From the NCBI GenBank assembly GCA_963675435.1, contig OY776216.1:5613841-5677840 (forward strand): 64,000 nucleotides of DNA, in the 5' to 3' direction. The notes under the pieces were generated by a model. It worked only from the letters and a program-made list of their open reading frames with translations, did no database searches and was not told where the DNA came from. This DNA is from Saccharicrinis sp963675435. Lineage in GTDB: Bacteria > Bacteroidota > Bacteroidia > Bacteroidales > Marinilabiliaceae. The stretch's first letter is position 1; each line of letters begins with the position of its first letter. A program made the position numbers and the translations under genes. Shown piece after piece: positions 54,526-63,895 of the stretch.

Positions 54526-56049
54526 ATGTCAAAGGAACTGGGAAACAAGGCTTCCGAGCTGGAAAAAGAAAATCAAAAGCTGAAAGGGCTCATCAACTCC
54601 ATGGAGTCGGCGATGGGACAGATGCAATCCAGAATGGAGAAAATGCAGTTCCAGATTGATCAAATGAACCGCTTGCTTTATGGAACAAAACGTGAACGTT
54701 TCGTTCACGATGCTGATGACAAGCAGCTTTCTTTACCTTTTGACGTGCCCGAGGAGGCAGCACCTGAAAAAGAACAGCAGACAATAAACTATGTGCGTAC
54801 AAAAGAAAAGAGGCAGCATCCCGGGCGCTTACCTTTGCCATCACACTTACCGGTAGAAGAAATTATATTGGAACCGAAGGAGGACACTTTCGGGATGAAA
54901 TGCATCGGAAAAGAAGTGACCGACCAACTGGAACTGGTTCCGGCGAAGCTGTTCATCAAGCGTTATATCCGTCCCAAATACATCAAGTCAATAGACGATA
55001 ACAATGTCGATTACAAAGGCGTAATGGCGGAACTCCCTGTTTTTCCAATCGAAAAAGGTATCGCCGGTCCCGGTCTACTATCTCAGGTCATCGTCGACAA
55101 GTTTGTGGATCACTTGCCTGTTTACCGTCAAATAGAGCGTTTCAAAAGGGAGAACATAAAACTTTCTTCATCTACACTCAACGGTTGGCAGGAAAGCATC
55201 AGCAATTTACTTGAACCACTATACGATGTTTTAAAGCACAGGGTACTCGCGCAAGGTTATATACAGGCCGATGAAACCCCAATTCCCGTTCTGGATAAAC
55301 AGAAGAAAGGGAAAACGCACCGGGGATATTATTGGATTTATCACAGCCCTTTAGAAAAAATGGTGTTCTTCGATTATAACACCGGAAGATCCAGGGAAGG
55401 CCCGAAAAAACTTCTTGGAAACTTCAAAGGCTATCTTCAGACCGATGGCTACCAAGTATATGATCTGATTGCAGCAAAGAATCCGGATATAACCCTGGTC
55501 AATTGCATGGCCCACGCACGCCGATATTTTGAGAAAGCCTTGCCATATGATCAAAAACAAGCAGAATATGCCATGGGAATGTTCCAAAAACTCTATGCCG
55601 TGGAGCGAAAAGCCCGGGAACAGAACATGCCTCCCAAGGAACGTCACGCTCTGAGGCTTGATGAATCGTTGCCATTGATAAACGAACTGGGGAAATGGAT
55701 GGTGGAAACCTATAAATCTACCAATCCCAAATCTCCGTTGGGCACGGCCACCGCATATTGCATTGAACGTTGGAATAATTTATTGGCTTATCTTAACGAT
55801 GGCAATTTGGAAATAGATAATAACCTTGCCGAAAATGCTATTCGCCCAATCACACTCGGCAGGAAGAATTATCTGTTCGCTGGATCTAACCGAGGTGCAG
55901 AACGGGCAGCTATGTTCTATTCGTTCTTTGCTACATGTAAAAAGAACAATGTAAACCCCTTTGAATGGCTGAAAAAGGTGCTTGAAATAATCCCTACCTA
56001 TAAGGTGAACAAACTTGCAGATCTTTTACCTCAGAATTTAAAACTATAG
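54526..56049 (+). CDS. tnpC: IS66 transposase TnpC
   Basis: 507 residues, the same protein as at 34647-36170, with a complete DDE domain (YIQADETPIPV, LQTDGYQVY, AENAIRPITLGRKNYLF). The copy here is not disrupted and could supply transposase for both type C copies. Confidence 0.93.
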   Translation: MSKELGNKASELEKENQKLKGLINSMESAMGQMQSRMEKMQFQIDQMNRLLYGTKRERFVHDADDKQLSLPFDVPEEAAPEKEQQTINYVRTKEKRQHPGRLPLPSHLPVEEIILEPKEDTFGMKCIGKEVTDQLELVPAKLFIKRYIRPKYIKSIDDNNVDYKGVMAELPVFPIEKGIAGPGLLSQVIVDKFVDHLPVYRQIERFKRENIKLSSSTLNGWQESISNLLEPLYDVLKHRVLAQGYIQADETPIPVLDKQKKGKTHRGYYWIYHSPLEKMVFFDYNTGRSREGPKKLLGNFKGYLQTDGYQVYDLIAAKNPDITLVNCMAHARRYFEKALPYDQKQAEYAMGMFQKLYAVERKAREQNMPPKERHALRLDESLPLINELGKWMVETYKSTNPKSPLGTATAYCIERWNNLLAYLNDGNLEIDNNLAENAIRPITLGRKNYLFAGSNRGAERAAMFYSFFATCKKNNVNPFEWLKKVLEIIPTYKVNKLADLLPQNLKL

Positions 56050-56127
56050 CTCCCAAGCGCTAAACAAATATCACACATCTTCGTCAAAAAACTATGACCT
56101 ACTTAGCAGTGGGGATACAATTATACA

Positions 56128-56223
56128 ATGATATTAGTAGGGTTCAATAATCCGTCATACTTCTCTAAAGGCTTTTATAAGCAATTCGGTACATTACCAA
56201 GAGAATTTTATAAAGATGCATAA
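56128..56223 (+). pseudogene. AraC-family C-terminal fragment
   Basis: 31 codons reading VGFNNPSYFSKGFYKQFG then TLPREFYKDA and stop. This is the second helix-turn-helix of an AraC regulator (GFxxxSYFSxxFKxxFGxxPxEF). Everything upstream is missing; the IS66 target duplication lies immediately before, and the + strand left of the element does not continue the frame. The gene was therefore already broken before the IS66 arrived. Confidence 0.75.
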
Positions 56224-56252
56224 AAAAAGGGGCATCGTTATGATACCCCTTA
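56222..56252 (-). terminator. Terminator of eno
   Basis: Stem AAGGGGTATCA / CGATGCCCCTT followed by T7 on the minus strand, 27 bp after the eno stop. Confidence 0.85.
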
Positions 56253-56278
56253 TATAATAAATTAATTACATTAAGTAA

Positions 56279-57580
56279 TTATGCTTTTTTTACTTTTGCG
56301 TATCCGTAAACAGCACTAGCACCTAATTCTTCCTCAATACGAAGAAGCTGGTTATACTTAGCCATACGGTCAGAACGGCTTAATGAACCAGTTTTGATTT
56401 GTCCACTGTTAGTAGCCACAGCAATATCAGCAATTGTAGCATCTTCAGTTTCACCTGAACGGTGAGAAGTAACTGAAGTATATCCAGCTCTATGAGCCAT
56501 TTCAATTGCATTTAAAGTTTCAGTTAAAGTACCAATTTGGTTTACTTTAATAAGGATTGAGTTAGCAGCACCTAATTCGATACCTTTTTTCAAGTAATCA
56601 ACGTTAGTTACAAATAAGTCATCACCTACTAACTGGCACTTATCACCAATTTTAGTATTTAATGCAACCCATCCGTCCCAATCGTTCTCATCCATACCAT
56701 CTTCGATAGAGTCGATTGGATATTTAGCAACAAGATCAGCTAAATAAGCAGCTTGTTCTTCAGAATTTCTTTTAACACCGTTTGGCTCAAAAATGCTATA
56801 ATCATATACACCATCTTTGTAGAATTCAGAAGAAGCACAGTCCATAGCGATAGAAACATCACCACCATCTTCTGCACGTCCTGGCTTATAACCAGCATTT
56901 TTGATTGCTGTTAAAATACAATCAATAGCCTCTTCAGTACCACCTAACATTGGAGCGAAACCACCTTCATCTCCAACAGCAGTAGAAAGACCTTTTCCTT
57001 TTAATACTTTTGCTAATGCATGGAATACCTCAGCACCCATACGTAAACCTTCTTTAAAAGTAGGAGCTCCAATAGGACGAATCATGAACTCTTGGAAAGC
57101 AATAGTAGCATCAGAGTGAGAACCACCATTGATAATATTCATCATTGGAACAGGTAAAGTACAAGCATTAGTACCACCGATATAACGGTATAATGGCATT
57201 TCTAAGTACTCAGCAGCAGCTTTTGCAGTTGCTAATGACACACCTAAAATAGCGTTAGCACCTAACTTACTTTTAGTTTTAGTACCATCCATTTCAAGCA
57301 TTTTTGTATCAACACCAACTTGATCTAAAACGCTAAAACCAACTAATTCAGGAGCGATAACGTCATTAACATTAGCTACGGCTTTTACAACACCTTTACC
57401 TAAATAACGACCTTTATCACCATCTCTTAGCTCTAGTGCTTCGTGCTCACCAGTAGATGCTCCAGAAGGTACAGCAGCACGTCCTACAACGCCACATTCT
57501 AAAGTTACCTCTACTTCAACAGTAGGATTTCCACGTGAGTCAAGAATCTCACGAGCATGAACATTTGAAATTTGTCCCAT
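56279..57580 (-). CDS. eno: Enolase
   Basis: 433 residues, full length. It interconverts 2-phosphoglycerate and phosphoenolpyruvate in glycolysis. Visible motifs: AREILDSRGNPTVEVEV, PSGASTGEHEALELRD, the catalytic region VGDEGGFAP, the metal ligands around SIEDGMDENDW and VGDDLFVTN, and SHRSGETEDATIAD. It follows the alpha operon on the same strand but behind a terminator, so it is probably transcribed separately. Confidence 0.97.
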   Translation of the reverse strand: MGQISNVHAREILDSRGNPTVEVEVTLECGVVGRAAVPSGASTGEHEALELRDGDKGRYLGKGVVKAVANVNDVIAPELVGFSVLDQVGVDTKMLEMDGTKTKSKLGANAILGVSLATAKAAAEYLEMPLYRYIGGTNACTLPVPMMNIINGGSHSDATIAFQEFMIRPIGAPTFKEGLRMGAEVFHALAKVLKGKGLSTAVGDEGGFAPMLGGTEEAIDCILTAIKNAGYKPGRAEDGGDVSIAMDCASSEFYKDGVYDYSIFEPNGVKRNSEEQAAYLADLVAKYPIDSIEDGMDENDWDGWVALNTKIGDKCQLVGDDLFVTNVDYLKKGIELGAANSILIKVNQIGTLTETLNAIEMAHRAGYTSVTSHRSGETEDATIADIAVATNSGQIKTGSLSRSDRMAKYNQLLRIEEELGASAVYGYAKVKKA

Positions 57581-57614
57581 AATTTGACTTATTTAAAAAT
57601 TGAGTTTACAATTC

Positions 57615-57655
57615 TGAAAAAAAAAGGATAACGGCACGAGGCAATTATCCTTTTA
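57615..57655 (-). terminator. Terminator of the alpha operon
   Basis: On the minus strand the stem GGATAA / TTATCC is followed by T9, about 40 bp after the rplQ stop. Confidence 0.8.
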
Positions 57656-57690
57656 TGTTTTAAGATAGCATATAATAACTATTTATATAA

Positions 57691-58188
57691 CTATTCTTTA
57701 GATTCACTATCAGTTGAATTTTCTGTTGATTCAACATCAGCAGCAGCAGTTTCAGTAGCAGTAGATTTTTTACGACGTGTACGACGTGTTTTCTTTTCTG
57801 CTTGAGGCTTACTAGCCGACAACATATTTTCGTTATAATCAACTAATTCGATATAACACATTTCTGCGTTATCTCCTAAACGATTACCTAACTTCAAAAT
57901 ACGAGTATAACCACCAGGTCTATCTCCTACTTTTCCAGCAACTTCTCTGAATAGTTCAGATACAGCAAATTTATTATTTAGGTATCCAAAAACAATTCTT
58001 CTTTGTTGTGTAGAATCATCTTTAGATTTAGTAATAAGAGGCTCAACGTACATACGCAATGCTTTGGCTTTGGCTACTGTAGTTTTAATTCTTTTGTGAA
58101 GAATTAAAGACGCAGCCATATTCGATAACATAGCTTTACGGTGAGAGCTCTTTCTTCCTAAATGATTGAACTTTTTTCTATGTCTCAT
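57691..58188 (-). CDS. rplQ: Ribosomal protein L17
   Basis: 165 residues. The L17 core MRHRKKFNHLGRKSSHRKAML to RLGDNAEMCYIELVDYN occupies about residues 1-120. The C-terminal 45 residues are a lysine- and then Glu/Ser/Thr-rich tail (KKTRRTRRKK, then TETAAADVESTE) typical of Bacteroidota L17. Last gene of the alpha operon. Confidence 0.96.
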   Translation of the reverse strand: MRHRKKFNHLGRKSSHRKAMLSNMAASLILHKRIKTTVAKAKALRMYVEPLITKSKDDSTQQRRIVFGYLNNKFAVSELFREVAGKVGDRPGGYTRILKLGNRLGDNAEMCYIELVDYNENMLSASKPQAEKKTRRTRRKKSTATETAAADVESTENSTDSESKE

Positions 58189-58193
58189 CGCAA

Positions 58194-59186
58194 TTATTCC
58201 TTGTCTAATTTATACTTAGTAATATCCATACCAAAATTTAAGTTCATCACTTGTAATAAATCATCAAGCTCTGTTAATGATTTCTTACCAAAGTTACGGA
58301 ACTTTAATAGATCGTTACGATTAAATTGTACTAGTTCTCCTAATGTTTCCACATCAGCAGCTTTTAAACAATTTAATGCTCTAACTGAAAGATCCATGTC
58401 AACCAATTTAGTTTTTAACAATTGGCGCATGTGAAGAACTTCTTCATCGAATTCTTCGTTTCCAAATTTCTCATCAGAATCTAATGTAATTCTCTCATCT
58501 GAGAATAACATAAAATGATAGATAAGAATTTTAGCAGCTTCTTTTAAAGCATCTTTTGGATGAATAGAACCGTCTGTTTCTATTTCAATAATTAATTTCT
58601 CGTAGTCAGTTTTTTGTTCTACACGATAGTTTTCTATCGCATACTTCACATTTCTGACTGGAGTATATATAGAGTCAATCGCAATAACACCGAACTCAGA
58701 TTCTGCTGAATGATTTTCTTCAGAAGGAACATAACCCCTACCTTTATTAATGGTTAATTCCATTTTAAGGTTAACATCAGGGTTCATTAAACAAATACGT
58801 TGATCAGGATTCAAAACTTCAAAGCCGGTCATGAAATTATTCAATTCTCCAGCTTTTAATTCTTCCTTACCCGACACGTTGATAGTAATTTTTTCACTAT
58901 CTACTTCTTCTACAATTTGTTTAAATCTAACTTGCTTAAGATTAAGAATTATGTCGGTTGTATCGTTAATTACTCCTGGAATAGTTGAAAATTCATGATC
59001 TACTCCTTCAATCTTAACAGATGTAATTGCGAAACCTTCTAATGAGGATAACAAAATTCTTCTTAAGGCATTTCCAACTGTAATACCATATCCTGGTTCT
59101 AACGGACGAAATTCGAAGCGACCGAATTGATTGTCCGCTTCAAGCATGATTACTTTATCAGGTTTTTGGAATGCTAATATTGCCAT
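58194..59186 (-). CDS. rpoA: RNA polymerase alpha subunit
   Basis: 330 residues. The N-terminal dimerisation domain (GRFEFRPLEPGYGITVGNAL, RRILLSSLEGFA) and the C-terminal domain with helix-hairpin-helix (ALNCLKAADVETLGELVQF, NFGKKSLTELDDLL) are complete. It lies 5 bp before rplQ and 9 bp after rpsD. Confidence 0.97.
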   Translation of the reverse strand: MAILAFQKPDKVIMLEADNQFGRFEFRPLEPGYGITVGNALRRILLSSLEGFAITSVKIEGVDHEFSTIPGVINDTTDIILNLKQVRFKQIVEEVDSEKITINVSGKEELKAGELNNFMTGFEVLNPDQRICLMNPDVNLKMELTINKGRGYVPSEENHSAESEFGVIAIDSIYTPVRNVKYAIENYRVEQKTDYEKLIIEIETDGSIHPKDALKEAAKILIYHFMLFSDERITLDSDEKFGNEEFDEEVLHMRQLLKTKLVDMDLSVRALNCLKAADVETLGELVQFNRNDLLKFRNFGKKSLTELDDLLQVMNLNFGMDITKYKLDKE

Positions 59187-59195
59187 AAGAATATA

Positions 59196-59801
59196 TTATT
59201 TAGAATACAATTCAACAATTAATTGTTCTTTAATATTTTCAGGAATATCTTCTCTTGCTGGAACATTTAAAAATTTACCAGTTTTTGTGTCACCATCCCA
59301 CTCTAACCAAGAAAAGTTATGCACTGAAGATGCTGCCAAAGAATTAGTAATTGCTTCTAGAGATTTTGATTTCTCACGAACACCAATAATTTGATCAGCT
59401 TTTACTGAAAATGATGGAATATTTACAACTTGTCCATCTACAGTAATATGCTTATGAGATACAAGCTGACGTGCTGCTGCTCTTGTTGGAGCAATTCCCA
59501 TACGATATACAACGTTATCTAAACGGCACTCTAACAAGCCAAGTAATACCTCACCCGTAATACCTTTAGCACGTGATGCTTTTTTAAACAAGTTACTAAA
59601 TTGCTTTTCTAATACACCATATGTGTATTTAGCTTTTTGTTTTTCTTTCAATTGAAGACCATATTCTGAAGTCTTCCTTCTACGGTTATTACCGTGTTGT
59701 CCTGGAGGATAGTTTTTTCTTTCGAAATTTTTATCCGAACCATAAATTGCCTCACCAAATTTACGGGCAATTTTTGTTTTAGGTCCAATGTATCTAGCCA
59801 T
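59196..59801 (-). CDS. rpsD: Ribosomal protein S4
   Basis: 201 residues. Family start ARYIGPKTKIARKFGE, the S4 RNA-binding domain (RLDNVVYRMGIAPTRAAARQ, then HKHITVDGQVVNIPS). It lacks the N-terminal zinc cysteines, as in many Bacteroidota. A 140-bp gap separates it from rpsK, longer than other spacings in this operon; it has direct repeats of AAATTTTTGTTTT and could carry a leader or internal promoter. Confidence 0.96.
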   Translation of the reverse strand: MARYIGPKTKIARKFGEAIYGSDKNFERKNYPPGQHGNNRRRKTSEYGLQLKEKQKAKYTYGVLEKQFSNLFKKASRAKGITGEVLLGLLECRLDNVVYRMGIAPTRAAARQLVSHKHITVDGQVVNIPSFSVKADQIIGVREKSKSLEAITNSLAASSVHNFSWLEWDGDTKTGKFLNVPAREDIPENIKEQLIVELYSK

Positions 59802-59941
59802 TCTTCTAAATTTTTGTTTTTAAATTTTTGTTTTCAAATTATGAATATGAAGGCCGCGAGATTATAGAGAGGAGGTTCTATTATAATCATTCATAATTCA
59901 AAATCCAAAGACTCAATTTATGGTTAATAACTAGTTAATAA

Positions 59942-60331
59942 TTATACTCTTCGTCTTTTTGGAGGACGACATCCATTATGTGGCATAGGAGTAATATCAA
60001 CAATTTCTGAAACTTCAATACCAGCAGCGTGGATTGAACGAATTGCTGACTCACGACCATTACCTGGTCCTTTCACATACACCTTTACTTTTCTTAAACC
60101 AAGATCAAATGCAACTTTTCCACAGTCAGTAGCTGCCATTTGAGCTGCATAAGGAGTGTTCTTTTTAGAACCTCTGAAACCCATTTTACCAGCACTAGAC
60201 CAAGAAATAACTTGACCATTCTTATTAGTTAAAGAAATAATAATGTTATTGAAAGATGAGTGAATATGAGCTTCTCCTTGAGCCTCAACTTTAACGACTC
60301 TTTTCTTTTGACTCGCTGTCTTCTTTGCCAT
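59942..60331 (-). CDS. rpsK: Ribosomal protein S11
   Basis: 129 residues, full length. AHIHSSFNNIIISLTNKNG, WSSAGKMGFRGSKKNTPYAAQ and DITPMPHNGCRPPKRRRV are classic S11 motifs. Part of the 30S platform. 10 bp after rpsM. Confidence 0.97.
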   Translation of the reverse strand: MAKKTASQKKRVVKVEAQGEAHIHSSFNNIIISLTNKNGQVISWSSAGKMGFRGSKKNTPYAAQMAATDCGKVAFDLGLRKVKVYVKGPGNGRESAIRSIHAAGIEVSEIVDITPMPHNGCRPPKRRRV

Positions 60332-60341
60332 ATCTCAATTA

Positions 60342-60719
60342 TTATTTAGTTGCTTTTTTCTTGTTTGCAACAGTTTTTTTCTTCCCTTTACGTGTACGTG
60401 CATTATTCTTAGTCTTTTGACCACGTAATGGTAAACCGATACGATGACGAATTCCTCTATAACAACCGATATCCATCAAACGTTTAATATTCAACTGAAC
60501 TTCTGATCGAAGTTCACCTTCGATTTTATATTGTTCAGAAATAATCTCACGAATCTTTGCAATTTGTTCGTCTGTCCAATTGCTAACTTTTAAGTTAACA
60601 TCAATCCCAGCCTCGCCAAGGATTGTTTGAGCTGCACTGCGCCCAATTCCGTAAATATAAGTTAATGAAACCTCACCTCTCTTATTGGTAGGTATATCAA
60701 CTCCAGCAATTCTAGCCAT
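60342..60719 (-). CDS. rpsM: Ribosomal protein S13
   Basis: 125 residues. ARIAGVDIPTNKRGEVSLTYIYGIGRS and the RGIRHRIGLPLRGQKTKNNARTRKG C-terminal region (longer than 20 residues, here given as two overlapping family motifs) identify it. It sits in the head of the 30S subunit. Confidence 0.97.
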   Translation of the reverse strand: MARIAGVDIPTNKRGEVSLTYIYGIGRSAAQTILGEAGIDVNLKVSNWTDEQIAKIREIISEQYKIEGELRSEVQLNIKRLMDIGCYRGIRHRIGLPLRGQKTKNNARTRKGKKKTVANKKKATK

Positions 60720-60732
60720 AATTATTTATTCT

Positions 60733-60849
60733 TTATCCTTGACGTTGTTTAAACTTGGGATTCTTCTTGTTAATCACGTATAAGCGCCCTTTGCGTTTTA
60801 CAATTTTGCAATCAGCACTTCTCTTCTTAACAGATGCTCTAACCTTCAT
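60733..60849 (-). CDS. rpmJ: Ribosomal protein L36
   Basis: 38 codons on the minus strand, found by direct reading: MKVRASVKKRSADCKIVKRK, then GRLYVINKKNPKFKQRQG and TAA. Only one of the zinc-binding cysteines of the C+ form is kept (Cys14), so this is a C- type L36. It lies between infA and rpsM as in most spc/alpha operons. Confidence 0.95.
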   Translation of the reverse strand: MKVRASVKKRSADCKIVKRKGRLYVINKKNPKFKQRQG

Positions 60850-60861
60850 TGTATTATAGAA

Positions 60862-61083
60862 TTAATTTTTGTATCTATAAGAAATCCTTCCTTTTGTAAG
60901 ATCATATGGAGACATCTCCACTTTAACCCTATCTCCAGGTAAAATTTTAATATAGTGCATTCTCATTTTTCCTGAGATATGCGCTGTAATTACATGCCCA
61001 TTTTCAAGCTCTACTCTAAACATAGCATTTGAAAGGGCTTCTATTATCGTTCCGTCTTGTTCTATTGAGGCTTGTTTAGCCAT
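60862..61083 (-). CDS. infA: Translation initiation factor IF-1
   Basis: 73 residues. The S1-type OB fold is seen in MAKQASIEQDGTIIEALSNAMFRV (start and first strands), HISGKMRMHYIKILPGDRVKVE and SPYDLTKGRISYRYK. 14 bp after map. Confidence 0.97.
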   Translation of the reverse strand: MAKQASIEQDGTIIEALSNAMFRVELENGHVITAHISGKMRMHYIKILPGDRVKVEMSPYDLTKGRISYRYKN

Positions 61084-61097
61084 AACTAATTACCTTT

Positions 61098-61883
61098 TTA
61101 ATTTTCAGACTGCAAAGTTAATACTTCTTCTACAAATTTAAAACTAGAAAGTATATCTGCTGCATTTTTTTGTACTGCTATAGTATGCTCAAAATGAGCA
61201 GAAACCTTTTTATCCATGGTTCTGATAGTCCATCCGTCGTTTTCCTGTACTATATTTCTTTTTCCTAAATTAATCATTGGCTCTATTGCAATGACCATTC
61301 CAGGTTTTAATAAAGTACCATTCCCTCTTCTACCATAATTTGGTACTTCAGGCGACTCATGCATGTTTTTACCTACACCATGTCCTACCATTTCTCTAAC
61401 AACAGTATATCCTCTTTCTTCGCAATATTGTTGAACAGCATTACCTATATCGCCAATTCTGTTACCAGCTATTGCTTTTTCAATACCCTTGTATAGTGAT
61501 TCCTTAGTCGCTTTAAGTAATGCTTTTATTTCAGGTTTAACGTTACCAACTTCAAATGTGTAGGCCGAATCACCATAAAACTCATTCATTAAAACACCAC
61601 AATCCACAGAAACAACGTCACCGTCTTCTAATGGAGTGGAATTAGGAATACCATGAACTACTTGTTCATTTACAGAAGTACATAGAGTATTAGGAAACCC
61701 CTGATATCCTAAGAAACCAGGGATTCCGCCATTATCTCTAATAAATTCTTCTGCAAGTTTATCCAATTGTAAGGTTGTTACACCTGGTTTAATAGCCTTA
61801 GCAATTTCTCCAAGTGTTTTCCCCACAAGCATATTACTTGCTCGAAGTAATTCTATCTCTTCGTCTGTTTTAAGATATATCAT
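61098..61883 (-). CDS. map: Methionine aminopeptidase, type I
   Basis: 261 residues. It removes the initiator methionine from new proteins. The metal ligands lie in VSVDCGVLMNEFYGDSAYTF (two Asp), GHGVGKNMHESP (His), IEPMINLG (Glu) and FEHTIAV (Glu). It sits between secY and infA, the typical Bacteroidota arrangement. Confidence 0.95.
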   Translation of the reverse strand: MIYLKTDEEIELLRASNMLVGKTLGEIAKAIKPGVTTLQLDKLAEEFIRDNGGIPGFLGYQGFPNTLCTSVNEQVVHGIPNSTPLEDGDVVSVDCGVLMNEFYGDSAYTFEVGNVKPEIKALLKATKESLYKGIEKAIAGNRIGDIGNAVQQYCEERGYTVVREMVGHGVGKNMHESPEVPNYGRRGNGTLLKPGMVIAIEPMINLGKRNIVQENDGWTIRTMDKKVSAHFEHTIAVQKNAADILSSFKFVEEVLTLQSEN

Positions 61884-61900
61884 TATTGAACGACTCTCTT

Positions 61901-63229
61901 TTAATAAACAGCAGGACCGCCTCCAGTTCTACCTTTGATTCTTCCAGATTTCATCAATCCATCATAATGTCTCATTAATAAGTGGCTTTCGATTTGTTGT
62001 AAAGTATCTAAAACAACACCTACTAAAATCAATAAAGATGTACCACCATAGAACTGAGCAAACATTCTATCTACTCCTGCCATAGAAGCAAAAGCTGGTA
62101 GAATTGCTACAATAGCTAAAAACACAGATCCAGGTAATGTAATTTTTGACATTACAGAATCAAGAAACTCTATAGTTTTTTTACCTGGTTTAACCCCAGG
62201 GATAAATCCACCATTACGTTTCATATCTTCAGCCATTTGAGTTGGATTAATTGTAATTGCTGTATAAAAATATGTAAAAGCAATAATTAAAAATGCAAAT
62301 ACTGCATTATAACCCCAACCAGTATAATCTGAAAACATTGCAGTAAACCAGTTATTTGCACTATCACCGCCTACATATCCAGCTAATGTCAATGGCACAA
62401 ACATTATTGCCTGAGCAAAAATGATTGGCATAACACCTGCAGCGTTTACCTTTAAAGGTATGTATTGACGAACTCCACCATATTGCTTGTTACCTACGAT
62501 ACGCTTAGCATACTGAACAGGAATACGGCGGGTTCCTTGTACTAACAAAATTGTACCTGCAAATACAAAAAATAGAACCACGATCTCAATCAACAACATT
62601 ACTAAACCACCACCTTCTTCAAAACGAGATACGAATTCAGCAACTACCGCAAATGGAAGACGTGCAATGATACCAATCATAATGATTAATGAAATACCAT
62701 TACCAATTCCTTTTTCAGTAATTCTTTCTCCAAGCCACATTACAAACATTGTTCCCGCAGTAAGTATAAAGATAGATGTAATTTTAAACATCAAACCTGG
62801 TGAAGAAATAGCGATTTCTGGTAAGTTTGCTAAATACGCCGGCGATTGAAACAATAAGATAATAACAGTAAGATATCTGGTTATTTGGTTGATCTTGCGT
62901 GTACCACTTTCACCTTCACGTTGCAACCTTTGAAAATAAGGAACAGCGATACCTAAAAGTTGAATTACGATAGATGCAGATATGTAAGGCATAATACCTA
63001 AACCAAATACGGATGCATTAGAAAATGCACCTCCAGAAAACATATCTAATAGTCCCATAACTCCTTGCGAAGTTTGGGCTTTAAGTTCTGTTAATTGAGT
63101 AGGATCAATCCCTGGCAATACAATAAATGAACCTAAACGGTATACTAATACCAATCCAATAGTTGTAATGATGCGGGACTTTAAATCCTCAATCTTAAAA
63201 ATGTTGCGAATTGTTTCGATCAGTTTCAT
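61901..63229 (-). CDS. secY: Protein translocase subunit SecY
   Basis: 442 residues with ten membrane helices; main channel of the Sec translocon in the inner membrane. Family features include VYRLGSFIVLPGID, the plug region DMFSGGAFSNASVFGLGIMP, and VQGTRRIPVQYAKR in the cytoplasmic loop. Starts 4 bp after rplO, so translation is coupled. Confidence 0.97.
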   Translation of the reverse strand: MKLIETIRNIFKIEDLKSRIITTIGLVLVYRLGSFIVLPGIDPTQLTELKAQTSQGVMGLLDMFSGGAFSNASVFGLGIMPYISASIVIQLLGIAVPYFQRLQREGESGTRKINQITRYLTVIILLFQSPAYLANLPEIAISSPGLMFKITSIFILTAGTMFVMWLGERITEKGIGNGISLIIMIGIIARLPFAVVAEFVSRFEEGGGLVMLLIEIVVLFFVFAGTILLVQGTRRIPVQYAKRIVGNKQYGGVRQYIPLKVNAAGVMPIIFAQAIMFVPLTLAGYVGGDSANNWFTAMFSDYTGWGYNAVFAFLIIAFTYFYTAITINPTQMAEDMKRNGGFIPGVKPGKKTIEFLDSVMSKITLPGSVFLAIVAILPAFASMAGVDRMFAQFYGGTSLLILVGVVLDTLQQIESHLLMRHYDGLMKSGRIKGRTGGGPAVY

Positions 63230-63233
63230 TGAT

Positions 63234-63680
63234 TTACAGTTTTACAACGGTACCTTGAGCAGCTTCAATAGCGCTCACCGCTGATTTAGAAAAGGCATGA
63301 GCTTTCACTTCAATTTTGGCAGTAATATTTCCATTACCAAGTATTTTAACCCGGTCATTCTTATTGATAAAACCAGCTTCTTGAAGTGTTTCAATATCAA
63401 TTACAGTAAGGTTCTTCTTTTCAGCTAACTCCTGTAGAAGAGCAATATTAATTGCTTTATACTCTACACGATTGATGTTTTTAAAACCGAATTTAGGAAC
63501 ACGTCTCTGTAATGGCATTTGACCACCTTCGAAACCAATTTTCTTAGAATAACCAGATCTGGACTTGGCACCCTTATGACCACGAGTAGATGTACCACCA
63601 CGGCCTGAACCCTGTCCACGACCAATTCTCTTTCTTGTTTTGGTCGAACCTTCAGCAGGTTTTAAATTACTTAAGTCCAT
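63234..63680 (-). CDS. rplO: Ribosomal protein L15
   Basis: 148 residues. MDLSNLKPAEGSTKTRKRIG, GRGQGSGRGGTSTRGHKGAK and the GFEGGQMPLQRRVPKFGF motif are diagnostic. Binds 23S rRNA. 27 bp after rpmD. Confidence 0.97.
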   Translation of the reverse strand: MDLSNLKPAEGSTKTRKRIGRGQGSGRGGTSTRGHKGAKSRSGYSKKIGFEGGQMPLQRRVPKFGFKNINRVEYKAINIALLQELAEKKNLTVIDIETLQEAGFINKNDRVKILGNGNITAKIEVKAHAFSKSAVSAIEAAQGTVVKL

Positions 63681-63707
63681 ATCTAAGTTTTCTTAAATCG
63701 TTATAAA

Positions 63708-63884
63708 TTATTTTTCTATGCTAACAAGGTGTCTCACCTTTTCAACCATACCAAGAATTTGAGGGGTTGCCTCAAATTCATTAGTTGCATTTATTTTTGT
63801 TAGACCAAGAGCCGCCAATGTTTTCTTTTGACGAGCAGTTGAGCCAATTTTGCTCTTTACTTGTGTTACTTTTATCTTAGCCAT
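63708..63884 (-). CDS. rpmD: Ribosomal protein L30
   Basis: 58 residues by direct reading of the minus strand: MAKIKVTQVKSKIGSTARQK, then KTLAALGLTKINATNEF and EATPQILGMVEKVRHLVSIEK with a stop. Normal size; 11 bp after rpsE. Confidence 0.95.
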   Translation of the reverse strand: MAKIKVTQVKSKIGSTARQKKTLAALGLTKINATNEFEATPQILGMVEKVRHLVSIEK

Positions 63885-63895
63885 TTTTGTTCTTC

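Larger units (their letters stand above)
53673..56118 (+). mobile_element. IS66-family element (type C), second copy
   Basis: Same 2446-bp element as the one nested at 34578-37023, in opposite orientation. Ends GTATCCGCACTACTAAG and CTTAGCAGTGGGGATAC. Target duplication AATTATAC lies at 53665-53672 and 56119-56126. Identical predicted proteins and intact duplications indicate recent transposition within this genome. Confidence 0.95.
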
